From Trichomonas vaginalis G3 (lineage: Eukaryota > Parabasalia > Trichomonadida > Trichomonadidae), in NCBI RefSeq assembly GCF_026262505.1, contig NC_067208.1, forward strand, positions 19,477,962 to 19,541,961: a stretch of 64,000 nt of DNA. Reading direction: 5' to 3'. This document shows, piece by piece, positions 17,680 through 28,465 of this stretch. The translations under genes and the position numbers were made by a program. The notes beneath the pieces are model-generated. The model worked only from the letters and a program-made list of their open reading frames with translations. It was not told the origin of the DNA and did not search any database. How positions within the stretch are numbered: position 1 is the first letter of the stretch; each line of letters starts with the position of its first letter.

Positions 17680-19674
17680 ATGCCACGTAAGCTACGTAAG
17701 AATATACGTAAGAGGAAGAGAGCATTGAAACATCCAATAGTAAAACTGACACCACAACAACAGTTGCAACAACAAATGCTGAATGACCCCACTATGTTGC
17801 AACAAATGTCAAGCAATCCTATGCTTTTAAACCGAGTTGTTGGTGCACAGAGTGGAGGTTTAAGAGCGGCACTTTTAGCGAAAATGGCAGGCTATGGTGG
17901 AGCTGCAGACGGAACAGCCTATAACCCTCAAAGTCAAATGAATTTGAGTTCACTCAAAAATCAAATAACAGATGTCAAAAAGTCAAACATAGACATACAG
18001 AAGCAAATAAGTGAAAACGAAAAGAAACTAGAATATGACAGACACACAAAGAAACTCAATGAGTTAAACGTAGAGAAAAAGAAGAAAGAAGAACAACTGA
18101 AAGAACTAAGTACAGAGGAATATGCGAAAAAAGTGTCAGAAAAAGCAGCAGAAGTAGCAAAAATGGAACAAGATGTTGTAAATTTGAAAAACCATACTAC
18201 TCGATATAAAGTACTGAAAGATGAAGAGATAAAACAAAAAGCCCTGAAGACATATATGGATAGCGATGAGTATAAAAAAGAAGTTGAAGCAAATGTAAAG
18301 GCAGAAAAACTTTTACAGTTGCAAAACCAAACCGTACAGTATGAAAACTTAGCACAAGAAAGTAAAAATAACGACGCAGCCATGCAAAAGGCAATGAAAA
18401 GCGCAGAATATATAAAAGCTAACAATGACTGGTTAGATGCCCAAGCCAACGCTAAAGCAGCCCAGCTTATAGGGTCAATAAGGACAAAAATACAAGCGGA
18501 TGAAGATAGTTCAAATGAAGCTTTAACAAATGCTGACTTTAAGAACGCCTTCGAAGCTCTTCATAGTAAGGTGAAACAAGTGAACGACTTCTCATCTGGA
18601 AAGAAACTGAAGTCTGAAGGTTTCGACAACGAGTTAAGAGAAGTAGCACAAAATATGACGAAAATAACAGATGCAGCAACGAGACAGGCAGTTCAAAGTG
18701 CCTATGACGCCGTTAGAGCAACTGTTGTGAAAAGTCAAGAAAAAGAGTTACAACAGACCAAAACAGACCTAGTAAATGCTTTCTTAAAAACGAAAAGTCA
18801 GGTAGGACATTACGCTGCAGATGGAACATATGTGCCAGCTGGTGGAACTTATATACCACCAAACCCTCCAAGAGAAGCACCTGCACCAGGACTACCTAAA
18901 ACATTTACATCGTCACATGGACACAGACACAGGCATGCACCAAAACCAACACAACAACCAACACAACAACCAACAGTTCAAAACACTGCACCACAACCAA
19001 CAGTTCAAAACACTGCACCACAACCAACAGTTCAAAACACTGCACCACAACAACCACAAACAGAGCAAGGACATAAAAGAAGTAGAGAACAAGGAAACCA
19101 AGAATTCTTAAAAATGCTTAAAGAAGAGTGTGGTTTCCCAGATACTGTTGACTTTAGTGACAGATATAAAGAAGCTATTAGAAAGTTCAAGGAAGGAAAT
19201 ACTGACCCGAACCTATTTAGCTTTATGGCTCAGCACCAAAACGGATATAATCTCAAACCTGGAAAATACAAGCTCGCTAAGGGATATGATTTAATAGCAT
19301 ATCATCCAAATGACATGGATGAATTTACTCCGAGATATTTGATGTCAGAGCTAAATGACAATTCAACTTTCGTCATGAAACGCGTAAAAAATAGAGACGG
19401 AACGAAAGAACAAAAGCTTATGAATGCGGATGACGTAGATAGGGAAATTGTTAAAAATGGTCTCGGAATATATGAAATGCCAGCAGATGAGGTACAAGAA
19501 ACTCCACAGGAAGAAGTTCAGATACAACCAGACATGGAAGAAATAGTTCAGCAACAACAGCTAGAAGAGCCTGAAGGAAACGAACAAGTCCTTCCTTTGG
19601 AAACTAACTTCACAGAACTAGATGAAGATTTGGAACAGCCGAAAATCTTGACCCTCAACAAGAGCATGAGGTGA
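17680..19674 (+). CDS. Long Q-rich coiled-coil Polinton protein
   Basis: 664 residues. The N-terminus is strongly basic (MPRKLRKNIRKRKRALKH), then Gln/Met-rich (QQQLQQQMLNDPTMLQQM). Residues about 95-380 are predicted coiled-coil from heptad-like Lys/Glu/Leu content. There is a His/Pro segment, then three or more copies of the 10-mer PTVQNTAPQ plus Q at about 415-460. A compact C-terminal domain follows (EECGFPDTVDFSDRYKEAIRKF onward) with an acidic Gln/Glu tail. I do not recognise the family. It starts just inside the terminal repeat with CTTTTTAACTTCACTTAAAA before ATG, the virion-class motif, and ends 2 bases before the next gene, so a structural or core role is plausible. Confidence 0.75.
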   Translation: MPRKLRKNIRKRKRALKHPIVKLTPQQQLQQQMLNDPTMLQQMSSNPMLLNRVVGAQSGGLRAALLAKMAGYGGAADGTAYNPQSQMNLSSLKNQITDVKKSNIDIQKQISENEKKLEYDRHTKKLNELNVEKKKKEEQLKELSTEEYAKKVSEKAAEVAKMEQDVVNLKNHTTRYKVLKDEEIKQKALKTYMDSDEYKKEVEANVKAEKLLQLQNQTVQYENLAQESKNNDAAMQKAMKSAEYIKANNDWLDAQANAKAAQLIGSIRTKIQADEDSSNEALTNADFKNAFEALHSKVKQVNDFSSGKKLKSEGFDNELREVAQNMTKITDAATRQAVQSAYDAVRATVVKSQEKELQQTKTDLVNAFLKTKSQVGHYAADGTYVPAGGTYIPPNPPREAPAPGLPKTFTSSHGHRHRHAPKPTQQPTQQPTVQNTAPQPTVQNTAPQPTVQNTAPQQPQTEQGHKRSREQGNQEFLKMLKEECGFPDTVDFSDRYKEAIRKFKEGNTDPNLFSFMAQHQNGYNLKPGKYKLAKGYDLIAYHPNDMDEFTPRYLMSELNDNSTFVMKRVKNRDGTKEQKLMNADDVDREIVKNGLGIYEMPADEVQETPQEEVQIQPDMEEIVQQQQLEEPEGNEQVLPLETNFTELDEDLEQPKILTLNKSMR

Positions 19675-19676
19675 AT

Positions 19677-20898
19677 ATGGAATCTTTCCAAGAGTCAAAA
19701 AAAAATTCGGCTGACATAGTAGAAGAATATCGAAAAATGTTTGCCGACATACAAAAGACTCCAACATTCAGATGAAAATATCCAGCATAGAATGGAAGAA
19801 CTGAAAAAAAATGTACACAAATACAACAACCCTTTTTACTTACGAGCATTTAACGTTCAATCTTCGGATGAACTCGGTGAAAATAAAAGGTTAAATTTCA
19901 AGAAAACATATAGAAATGAAACATTGTTTAAAGTTCATTCAGAACCTAACCAAGATGGAAACAAACCTACTTTTGTTTCTGCAGACGATGGAACTACAAT
20001 GAGATGGGGTCATAAAGCTAATCCAGATAGGTGGTTCATAAACTTACAACCACAATTCCAAGAAGTTGTAGACGCAATGGAAGTCAATGGTGAACAAGAT
20101 ATAGCTGGTATTTTAAGCGCGGCTTTAATGCCATTGAAAGATATGAAACATGCAGATATTTTGGACCAGTATGAAATGAACATGGCTGATGGAAATATAA
20201 CACCTGACGTTCTAGAACATTTATCTCAAAGAACTACACAGAACCATAGAGATGGTATATTTGGTGAAGAGTTTAGAAAGAGAGTTAGGGAGAGAGAAGG
20301 AAGAGAACCTATTGTACATGACCTTGCAAACGAAAGTTTACAAAATGTCATAAAAACTTACTTTGCATACGATGAACTGAGAAGGGATGAATATTTAAGA
20401 AAACTCAAATGGACAGTACCAAATGAAATGTTAGTATTGAAAAACATGTTCCTTGACAAAATAAAACCAACTACAGAAATAAACGACGCAAGACTGAAAG
20501 ATTGGGTAAAAGCTTTCCCATTCACAAAAGATATTATTGGTAACATGGAAAGAAAACCAGAATGGCTACAAAAACATATATTTGGAAACGAGCTTATTCC
20601 ATATGGACAAGCTCTGTTTGAAGAGCTTGAACCAGAAACTCAGGAAAGAGTCATGCAAACAATACGCGAAGACTCAAATACAGACTATGACAAACTCTTT
20701 CTAGGATATAGGTTACCTGAGATGGGCGACCAGAGCCAAAAGGCAAAAAGGACATGGGAAATTTGCAACATACTAGATGAACATAATGCAAAGATGCAAC
20801 AACTTCAAGCAGAGGGCAATGAAGGAAAAAGAAGAGTTAAAAACTCAGTCAGGAAGAAAGTAAAGCTTGGTCCACGTGGGTTCTATTATGACATATAA
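19677..20898 (+). pseudogene. Unknown Polinton protein, about 400 residues (broken)
   Basis: Follows the coiled-coil gene by 2 bases on the same strand. Recognisable stretches include NPFYLRAFNVQSSDELGENK, FINLQPQFQEVVDAMEVNGE and a basic C-terminus RRVKNSVRKKVKLGPRGFYY. It is mostly alpha-helical in appearance, with no domain I can name. Its place just before the major capsid region suggests a virion or assembly protein. About one break. Confidence 0.6.
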
Positions 20899-20930
20899 AT
20901 CCAACTATTCTATATTTTTACTCATATGAA

Positions 20931-22537
20931 ATGTACGCCGCTCAGAATATAACGCCAACAGTTTTGGATGCTATGAATGGAAATGTTCCGAATGGTATAA
21001 CGAATGCGACAATGCCATTAGAAGGTCAGAAATAGTTTCCTGGAACTTACGAATATACAACTGCTGTTTCTTATGGAAATGTAGGTGAGTTTGGAGAAGG
21101 TTCTTCAACAACAGTAGATATTGCTTGCGACAGGTTTCATATTATTTCTATTGACAACTCATTCTTATACGTGGAACAAGACATTGAAATAAAACCTTCT
21201 GCCAAGTTGTCTGACAAGAAAGGTTGCAATGGAATTTTCTATGTCGGATACCAATATGCTCCAGAAGTTTTCATGGGATATAAGATATATTCTAACTCTG
21301 ACTTAGTTCAAACAGTAACATGGGCAAACTATGAATGGTTCGCTTTGAGAAACTCAGTACAACCACAAGCTAGAGAACAAACAGACCAGTATGCAACTAT
21401 TGAGAAAATAAGAAGACTTGACCCTAACGTTCCAGGAGTTTATGTTGACCTTTCTGGACAAACTGCAGCAGCAGTAACCAAAGTAAAACTGAAACTTAGA
21501 GTTCCTTTGTCATCTTTCCTCATCTTCAGGTTTTTAAGATACTTGCCAAACTGGGCAGGAAAAATTTCTATCGAACTTACTCCAAGCAAAAATAACTTAG
21601 TCATTGCACCAACACAAGACCCATTCACTCTTACAGAAGTAGTGGGAACAAATAAAATGTCATTCGCCGACTTTTGCAAAAACAAAGTTGACTTAGACTT
21701 TGGTTTCTCAAACCTCAACACTGAAGTAAACTATTATTTCAATGCTGCTGGAGATGCTTGGGACCAGTTAAGTTCACATGCGAAAAGTTTGAATGCAAGA
21801 GAATAGAAAGCAGACTTGCAGTCTATATGTTGGACCCAGATATTTCAAATGCTTTAGCTGCCAAATATATTGCAGTTCCACTTATGTTCCCTATACACCA
21901 AATATCTGTCAAAGACTTTGCAGGTGAAGTTGGAAACCAAAGTGCTGACCCAGGTGCAAGAACAGATATTGCTTTAACAACTGCAATGAAACATGCAGAT
22001 ACTATGTTTGTACTGTTCAGACGAACTATAAATGACTATTCTTGCTTCTACAACCCTGGTATTAAATACCATATAAACATAGATGGCAAATACTATCCAA
22101 GAGAAGAATATTCTACAGTTGAGGATATGAGGTCATACAACTTGACATTAGATGCTATGAACTTTAACAACAACTTCACAACAACCATTAACCCTGAAAT
22201 GCAAAGTTCTATTATGCCATATGTGAAAGTATGGACTCATACAGGAGGTCAAAAAAACTCAATATACAAATGGAGACCGTTCAAACTTTTGGCTTGGCAT
22301 TCCATTTGCTGACTCAGAAGACTTTATGGTGGTATTTCAACTGTTGGTACAGTTCAAATACAATATACTGGTGACAGAGACGGTCCAGATGAATTGAAAG
22401 CAAAGAAGTTTACAAAACCAATAGCACTTTTCACGGAAGATGCTCTTTTGAAAATTCGTTCGATGAAACCTGCTGGGGCTCCTCAGATTGGCATAACGAC
22501 AGCTTCCATCGAGCAGATTTTGGCAGCAGGTCAGTAA
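20931..22537 (+). pseudogene. Major capsid protein-like region (broken)
   Basis: Upstream motif TATTTTTACTCATATGAA before ATG. The content is beta-rich and resembles the double-jelly-roll major capsid proteins predicted for Polintons: stretches such as GNVGEFGEGSSTTVDIACDR, FLIFRFLRYLPNWAGKISIE and SADPGARTDIALTTAM. Size (about 1.6 kb) and position among virion genes fit. The assignment is by general resemblance and context, not by a motif that is decisive alone. It looks broken, with about three breaks. Confidence 0.6.
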
Positions 22538-22850
22538 GTTGTTCTTGAACTGACTTCTCTCCGTCAAATATTGACAGTACGCCAGTTTTGATATAATATT
22601 GTATTATAAACTTACCTTTAGAAATATCGGTCAGTTTTGTTGTTATATTTTTGTCTGCTTCAAGAACTTTCACCATCTCGGTTATACCAACTTTCTTTGC
22701 TTTATGAAAATATTTTGGTTCAGCAAAGACTGCTATTCTATAACATTTTCCATTGTTTGTATAAAGAACTATTCTGTCAATGAACTTGTATTGTTTGTGT
22801 GTGTAAACTTTGTTTTGCTTCAATTCGAAGAGATACTCAAATACGTCCAT
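22431..22850 (-). CDS. Unknown small protein divergent from 22869
   Basis: A 139-residue ORF whose first ~105 residues look genuine (MDVFEYLFELKQNKVYTHKQ, IVLYTNNGKCYRIAVFAEPK). Its 3' part overlaps the end of the capsid-like region on the other strand by about 107 bp. The start has TTTTTATTCTAAG-type sequence in an 18-bp bidirectional spacer, very like the tail-fibre promoter, which supports expression from this site. No family recognised. Confidence 0.5.
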   Translation of the reverse strand: MDVFEYLFELKQNKVYTHKQYKFIDRIVLYTNNGKCYRIAVFAEPKYFHKAKKVGITEMVKVLEADKNITTKLTDISKGKFIIQYYIKTGVLSIFDGEKSVQEQLTDLLPKSARWKLSLCQSEEPQQVSSNEFSKEHLP

Positions 22851-22868
22851 CTTTTTATTCTAAGTAAA
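22851..22868. promoter_or_regulatory. 18-bp bidirectional start region, variant
   Basis: CTTTTTATTCTAAGTAAA between the divergent ATGs of 22850 (minus) and 22869 (plus). It has the same length and core as 8135-8152 and 36502-36519. Confidence 0.55.
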
Positions 22869-23447
22869 ATGTCATTTCCGAAAATAGAAGCGTAAGTGTT
22901 TCAAAAGGTTTAATGGCGTGGCAGATGTGAAGTTAAATTCACCAACTCAAACAAACAGTCAAAGTGTTGTTGTCAATGTCAAAGAAAGAGATGTTGAAGT
23001 GGGGAAACCATACGAAGACGAAGATGGTATAACAATAGTTCCTGTAAAAGAACAACCAACATACCCTGAAGTTAGCAGAGACTTAAGTTCTGTTGCAGAT
23101 ATTCGAAACGACTACCAACAACTTAAAGACAAACTTAAAACTCAGGAGAAGATTTGTCAGGCTTTGGGTATAATGTTAAACTTGGTTGAGACAACCCTGT
23201 AAAAGTGAACTCATATGTCATCGCACCTCATGAAATTTTGAAAGAACTATTGAAACTTTTGACAGAGGCAGACGATATAAACATCAAAGAAATAGAACCC
23301 GACATTGCTTGCTGTGGTGTTTCATACAATGTCATTGACAAGATATACGTTATGAAAGGAGGTGAAACGTTGAACTTAAAATATAGTTTCCCAGACGTCA
23401 TAAAAATATTTGACGACCACAACATTTCATTAAAATTTACTTGCTAA
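22869..23447 (+). pseudogene. One or two small Polinton gene remnants (broken)
   Basis: Starts MSFPKIEA right after the bidirectional motif. Recognisable protein-like stretches include NSPTQTNSQSVVVNVKERDV and YQQLKDKLKTQEKICQAL in the first half, and EILKELLKLLTEADDINIKE and YVMKGGETLNLKYSFPD in the second half. No family recognised. The stretch lies between the two capsid-like regions. About two breaks. Confidence 0.45.
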
Positions 23448-23453
23448 GTAAAA

Positions 23454-24230
23454 ATGGCAGAAGACATAGTGGTTTATACTATTACGACTAAAACCCTGAG
23501 TCATATAATTCTATAACAACAAACTTACAAAGTCCTCAAGGACGATATTGTAAACTGACCTTAAACACGATGACGACTAAAGCCTGTTTTGCTCTTTTGA
23601 CACCAGAAGACTTTGTTGTTGTGAATGGTAAAAAATACTTCTTTGAAGATACTTACTCAGATATACCACCAACAGGTTTTGTTGACTTATTTAATACTTT
23701 AAGGACGGATGTAACATGTGCTGCAACTAGAGCAGGTTTCATTATGTTTGGATGTCCGACTGAGTTTAGTATAAACGATATGAGCTATAATACAAAACTT
23801 ATATCTGGTTTTTACTACCAACAATTTCCTATAACAGGAAAAGGTGTCATACAAGGTCTATCTACCATTGACTTTAAGTACACCTATTTTATATATTGTT
23901 TCAAACTTAGGTTCAAAGTGCTATTCGAATGTCGACAGAAACTACTATGACCAAAAGATACTCATGCGTATAAACAACACATTCTCTGCTGGTTTGCCTA
24001 TTGTTCATTCGAATGCAGAGTTTTCAACCTTAGTAAACTCAAACACTTTAGCAAACATAACGTTGACATTAGTCGACGCAAACTTTGTTCCTGTAAAACT
24101 TTTATGTCCTATGTATTTGTCAATGACGGCAGAAAGTTTCGAATTGGAAGATGCAACTGGTGAAAGTATTGTATTACAAGAACAACTTCAACAACAAATA
24201 GCTCAAGAACAACAAATAGCTCAAGAATAA
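23454..24230 (+). pseudogene. Minor capsid (penton)-like region (broken)
   Basis: Beta-rich content with stretches such as LPIVHSNAEFSTLVNSNTLA and NITLTLVDANFVPVKLLCPM, of the kind I associate with the single-jelly-roll minor capsid protein of Polintons. It ends in Gln/Glu repeats (QQQIAQEQQIAQE). Position between the major capsid region and the helicase agrees. About two breaks. The family call is from resemblance only. Confidence 0.5.
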
Positions 24231-24295
24231 CAAATGCAACAAATGGAACAACAAAGTCAAGAATAAAAAAAATATTTTTTTTTATTTTTATAAAA

Positions 24296-25531
24296 ATGTA
24301 CAGAATAGACGTTTCAGATTTTTATGACTTCCAAGCGTTCAGAAATATGTGTCCATTTAGAGACTATAACAAAGCAGTCGAGAATTTGAAACGTTTAGTC
24401 ATTTATGTCGACTCTGCCCCAGAATGTTATGTTATGAAAGAATGGGATGTTGTCTTTAACAAACCAAGAGCAACCATAGTTTCAGAACAAGAATGTAGAC
24501 AGAAACTTAAGAAAATAAAAGTTGTACAAGTTGGCATGAAGATGTTAGATGCTTGGGATATCTTATTGTCAAAGTTAGAAGATTTTTCAGTTCGAGGTAT
24601 AAAGTTCTATACACCATCTCCAAACTTCTATTCTATCTTCACTGGATATAAATACGAACAAGTAGAATGGAAAGAAAATGTTATAGAAGCTTGGTTAGAC
24701 CATGTCAAAGAAATTATATGCAATGGAAACGAAAGAGTCTATGAGTATATCTTATGTTGGTTTGCAAACATCTTACAATATCCAAGTGCTAAAAATGAAA
24801 CTGCTCTCATTATAATTGGAAAACAAGGAACTGGTAAGAACACTTTCTTTACAGATATCTTATGCAAACTGTTAGAGGGCTATTCGAACCCTAATATGAC
24901 AAACTTAGAAAACATCTGCGGTAAATTTAACTCTTCAATAGAGAATATGAAACTTATAGTATGTAACGAACTTCAAAGTATAGATACAACAAAGGTTTTA
25001 AACTCAGATGCTTTGAAGAGTCTTATAACAGACAAAGTTGGAGTTGTTGAAAGAAAATATAAAGACCAAAGAGTTTGTGAAAATGTTGCAAATTTCATCA
25101 TGGTTTCAAACAACGCCGTTCCGATGAAGTTAGAAAGTTCTGACAGAAGATATGTAGTTGTCAGAACGTCAGAAGCTCATATGCAAGATACAGAATATTT
25201 TGACGACTTAGCAGAAACTTTGACACCTAACTTTTACAACCACTTGTTCTCATATTTCATGACATTAGATATTTCAAAGTTCAATCCAAGACAAATTCCA
25301 CATACCGAAGAAAGACAAACATTGTTAGAAGCAAACAAGAGTGTATATGAACTGTTTATAGATGAGACTAACTTTGAGTGTTTAGATGAAAGGTCATTGT
25401 ACGACTCGTATAAACAGTATTGTCAAGAGTATGGTTATATGGCAGCTTCTAAACGTACATTCTTGGCAAATGTCAAAAGTCTTTTAGATGTTCAGAACGG
25501 CGTATATACAAAGAAAAATTTTTCTGAGTAA
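24296..25531 (+). CDS. Superfamily 3 (D5-like) helicase
   Basis: A 411-residue helicase of the kind that drives replication in many DNA viruses. Walker A is GKQGTGKN at residues 175-182, Walker B region KLIVCNELQS at about 219-228, and a motif-C/sensor stretch NFIMVSNNAVP lies near 272-282, followed by DRRYVVVRTSE. The C-terminal part (RSLYDSYKQYCQEYGYMAAS) is like the winged-helix tail of D5-type helicases. The start follows AAAAAATATTTTTTTTTATT and ATAAAAATG, the class shared with the polymerase. SF3 helicases occur in some Polinton-like viruses and only in part of the Polintons, so its coexistence with pPolB is notable. The ORF looks whole. Confidence 0.85.
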   Translation: MYRIDVSDFYDFQAFRNMCPFRDYNKAVENLKRLVIYVDSAPECYVMKEWDVVFNKPRATIVSEQECRQKLKKIKVVQVGMKMLDAWDILLSKLEDFSVRGIKFYTPSPNFYSIFTGYKYEQVEWKENVIEAWLDHVKEIICNGNERVYEYILCWFANILQYPSAKNETALIIIGKQGTGKNTFFTDILCKLLEGYSNPNMTNLENICGKFNSSIENMKLIVCNELQSIDTTKVLNSDALKSLITDKVGVVERKYKDQRVCENVANFIMVSNNAVPMKLESSDRRYVVVRTSEAHMQDTEYFDDLAETLTPNFYNHLFSYFMTLDISKFNPRQIPHTEERQTLLEANKSVYELFIDETNFECLDERSLYDSYKQYCQEYGYMAASKRTFLANVKSLLDVQNGVYTKKNFSE

Positions 25532-25564
25532 ATTTTAAAAAAATATTTTTTTATTTTATTTGAA

Positions 25565-26020
25565 ATGTACGCTGAGTTTGTTGGAAAAGACTGTTGGAAA
25601 ACTTGTTTGTTAGATGAGAAATATGAAATTCACTGTTGTGAGTCATTTGAAGTCAGAAACAAAAAGACAAAAAGAGTTTTAAGCGAATGGGAGCGAAATG
25701 ACGGATATGCTGATATGAAGATGGGTGGAAAACACTATCTTAAACATGTTGTCATTGCAACTCATTTTATACTGAATCCTAACAATTTACCTTTTGTAGA
25801 CCATATAAACCGTATAAGAAACGACAATAGACTTGAAAAACTTACGTTGGGTCACTGTTCTGAAAACAATAAGAACAAAAGCAAATTTGGAGATATAGTA
25901 TTCGAATTTGTCGACGAACTAGAAGATGAAGCAATTGAAATTACAGACTATGGCAAGCATACGTTTGAGTTTTACTACTACAGCGAAGAACAGGACTCTT
26001 CTACTTTTATACCGGCGTAA
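25565..26020 (+). CDS. HNH endonuclease-like protein (NUMOD4/HNH type)
   Basis: A 151-residue ORF. The N-terminal half resembles NUMOD4-type modules (CLLDEKYEIHCCESFEVRN...RVLSEWERNDGYADM). The HNH core is at about residues 57-95: LKHVVIATHFI, PFVDHINRIRNDNRLEKL, with VDHIN holding the metal-site histidine. Such free-standing nucleases in phages and large DNA viruses cut DNA at specific sites and often behave as homing enzymes. The start has the non-structural-class block TATTTTTTTATTTTATTTGA before ATG. The C-terminal part after the core is unlike known HNH proteins. Confidence 0.78.
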   Translation: MYAEFVGKDCWKTCLLDEKYEIHCCESFEVRNKKTKRVLSEWERNDGYADMKMGGKHYLKHVVIATHFILNPNNLPFVDHINRIRNDNRLEKLTLGHCSENNKNKSKFGDIVFEFVDELEDEAIEITDYGKHTFEFYYYSEEQDSSTFIPA

Positions 26021-26610
26021 ACTATAGAAAATTACAAGTATGTTTTACTAAGGCAGACTATGCTTATGTATACGCTAGAGATACAGATGGAAAATACGTT
26101 AGACTATTTCTTAACAAATTCAAGAAGCTATATGGCATACCATTTTTAAAACGTTTTTTAAAAAAAAATATTTTTTTATCCGATAGAAAAGATGACGAAA
26201 TATATTCAGTCAACAAGTACATGACAGAAGTCAAAGATAAGTTAGCTCCATTCACATATTTGAATGTTTACTTCTACCATTTTGAAAAGTCTACATTTGA
26301 CAAAGTTTGGAACATCGAACCAGTTAAGTTTGCTATTGTGACTAAAAATGGTGCGAAATTTAAGACTTAGACATAGAAGGTTTGTTAGCAGTCAAAGAAA
26401 ATTTTGACAGAAGGTTTTCAAAACCTTAAAGAAGGCAAAGCATACAAACTTGTTATACCTTATGAACCAAAGAAAGCAGACGACTATGAATATTATGAGT
26501 CTAAAGTTGTAGAAGTTCAAGGTAAATTGGGTAAAAAGATTTTAGAGTCTAAGCCAGTGTTTGCTCCTAAAGAGGAAGAGAACATTGACATTGACCCAGA
26601 AATGTTCTAA
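26021..26610 (+). pseudogene. Small gene remnants after the HNH gene (broken)
   Basis: Protein-like stretches are visible (TKADYAYVYARDTDGKYVRL, APFTYLNVYFYHFEKSTFDK, KAYKLVIPYEPKKADDYEYY), ending with DIDPEMF at 26610. No family recognised. There are at least two short genes or one longer one, with several breaks. Confidence 0.4.
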
Positions 26611-26626
26611 AAATAAAATTTTATTT

Positions 26627-27080
26627 TTACATGTCAAATTTCTTTTTCTCTGGCTCTGGCTCTGGCTCTTTCTTCTCTTCTTCTACTTTCTTTTCTTTCT
26701 TCTCTCTTCTTCTCTTCTCTCTGGTGGAGTTATGTCAAACTTCTCAGAACCATATTTCTGTAAAAGTTCTTTGTCCTTTAATAGCTCTTCTATTCTGTTT
26801 CCTATTTCATCTTCAAGAACAGCGCATGTGTCTTCTTTGCATTCTAAGAACTTTTGTTGGACTTCATCTTTCCAATCGGCGTCATCTCTGTCAACAAGTC
26901 TGTCATTGACAAACTTAAAGACTTCTCTGCTAATGTTTTATGGTTTTGTCATATTCCCAGAAACAGAACTTTAGAACAAATTCACCTTTCTTGTTTACAC
27001 TATGTAAGATTTTATGGTCGACAGATGTTTTGCTGTCAAAAAAGCTTGTCTCGAATATAGATAGCGAAATCGCTAGACAT
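26627..27080 (-). pseudogene. Lys/Glu-rich unknown protein (broken)
   Basis: Start MSSDFAIYIRDKLF follows a TTTTTATCTTTTTGAAA motif. The C-terminal part is WKDEVQQKFLECKEDTCAVL, then an extended Glu/Lys/Pro tail (KKEPEPEPEPEKKK) from a GGCTCT-type microsatellite at 26651-26672. It is divergent from the ATPase gene. About two breaks. Confidence 0.45.
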
Positions 27081-27115
27081 TTTCAAAAAGATAAAAATTT
27101 TAATTTTTCTAAAAA

Positions 27116-27987
27116 TATGTTAGAAAAAAAGTTTGCTGACATTGACAAGAAATTTGAAAATGTTTTAAACAAGAACAAGAGGAAGTTTAGAAAATGCTCA
27201 GATAAAACCCATACATGACAAGTTCTTATTTGCTCAGAAGGTATAACAGGTCTAATCGCACCACCTGGGTCGGTAAGACTTTCACTTATCTTAAAATGGC
27301 TGCACAACAACAAGAACTAGATGAGAAGAACCCATTTATGATTAGTTGTCATTTGTAGTACTTCGGGTCAATTTGACCAAACCGTCAATTCGTTCAAAGA
27401 TATTATAAAAAAGTCTTAAGTTAGTATGTATAAAAGACTCTGAGTTGTTGGATTGGATAAAGAAGTACCAAAGAAGAGTTTTGAAGTACAATGCTATAAA
27501 TGAGTATGTCAATTCGAAGTTTAAAGACCCAAATGAGGAAATGCAGAGAATATTAGAGAAGAAACACTTCAGAACAAACAGAAAGAGATAGAATACATTT
27601 CGAAGAAATTGCAATCTTACGATTGGAAAACGTACCTCATAGATGTCTTCTTATCTTAGATGATTTCGCCTCTCATCCTTTGTTAAGAACAGAGAACAAG
27701 ACATGTGTCGAATTCTTAAGAAGCTCAGACACTTTAACATCTCAGTTGTCATTTGTGTACAGACAGCAAAGAGTTTAAGTAAGGATGTTAAAAGAATACT
27801 TACTGATATCATACTTTTCCCTGGATTGTCCGAAGACGATTTCATGGAACTTATGAAAGAGTCCATGGCAGGTAAGTTTGACAGACATGAACTATGGGAG
27901 AAGTACAAAGTCATACAAGACCCTCATACTTCTTTCAGAATTCATATCTACGCAAACAAAGTTCAAATTGTAAAAAGTCAAGCTTGA
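27116..27987 (+). pseudogene. A32/FtsK-HerA-type packaging ATPase (broken)
   Basis: Remnant of the genome-packaging ATPase typical of Polintons. Visible hallmarks are a P-loop region, the LLILDDFASHPLLR-type Walker B region, and the downstream LRHFNISVVICVQTAKSLSK and FPGLSEDDFMELMKESMAGK stretches that match the A32-like group. It would pump DNA into the capsid. Its upstream start region has TTTTCTAAAAAT before ATG, and it is divergent from 27080. Several breaks. Confidence 0.72.
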
Positions 27988-28014
27988 AAAATAAAGAGTT
28001 TTAGTCTTAGTCTG

Positions 28015-28465
28015 TTGTGGTGCTGGGGCTGTCGGTTCTTCTGGCTTTGGAATGGACTCGGTTGGTGGTACGTCGGACATTCGTTTGTGTCCTGTCGGAA
28101 GGAAGAACTTTTCCAGTTGTCGGGAAAATATTTTCCTGTTGTCAAGAAATTTTTTTCCTGTCGGAAGGAAAATTTTTTCTGTCGTTCGACCAAAAAGTTC
28201 TCAATTTTCGAAAATTTGAATGGTTTACGGACGAACAACTGGAAAAATTTTTCCAGTTGTCAGGAAATTTTTTTCCAGTTGGATGGAAGGACTTGGAATG
28301 TCGGAAGGAAGGACTTGGAATGTCGGAAGGAAGGACTCGGAATGTCGGAAGGAAGGACTCGGAATGCCAGAAGGATTTGACAAGACAATTTACCTTATAG
28401 AGCTACCTGAGCCATCTTTGGTGTCAAGCGTAAAAATAAATGGTTCATCTACTCTACTTGTTTGA
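28015..28465 (+). pseudogene. Small gene remnant with an internal 21-bp tandem repeat
   Basis: About four tandem 21-bp units of GGAATGTCGGAAGGAAGGAC plus T at 28287-28375, and looser GGAAGGA/TTTTTTCC blocks upstream (28100-28280) that could pair as hairpins. The end of the stretch (DKTIYLIELPEPSLVSSVKI) reads like a true protein C-terminus and overlaps the KilA-N gene end by 17 bp. The opposite strand has a Pro-rich ORF start (MSDVPPTESIPKPEEPTAPA) at 28080. I cannot decide which strand is the original gene. Confidence 0.4.

Noticed and set aside
17961-18449. 162-residue minus-strand Cys/Phe/Ser-rich ORF
   Set aside because: Antisense shadow of the coiled-coil gene; composition reflects Lys/Glu codons on the other strand.
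22431-22560. C-terminal 35 residues of the minus-strand ORF as true coding sequence
   Set aside because: They are the exact antisense of the capsid-like gene end; the real gene may be shorter, so that part is doubtful.
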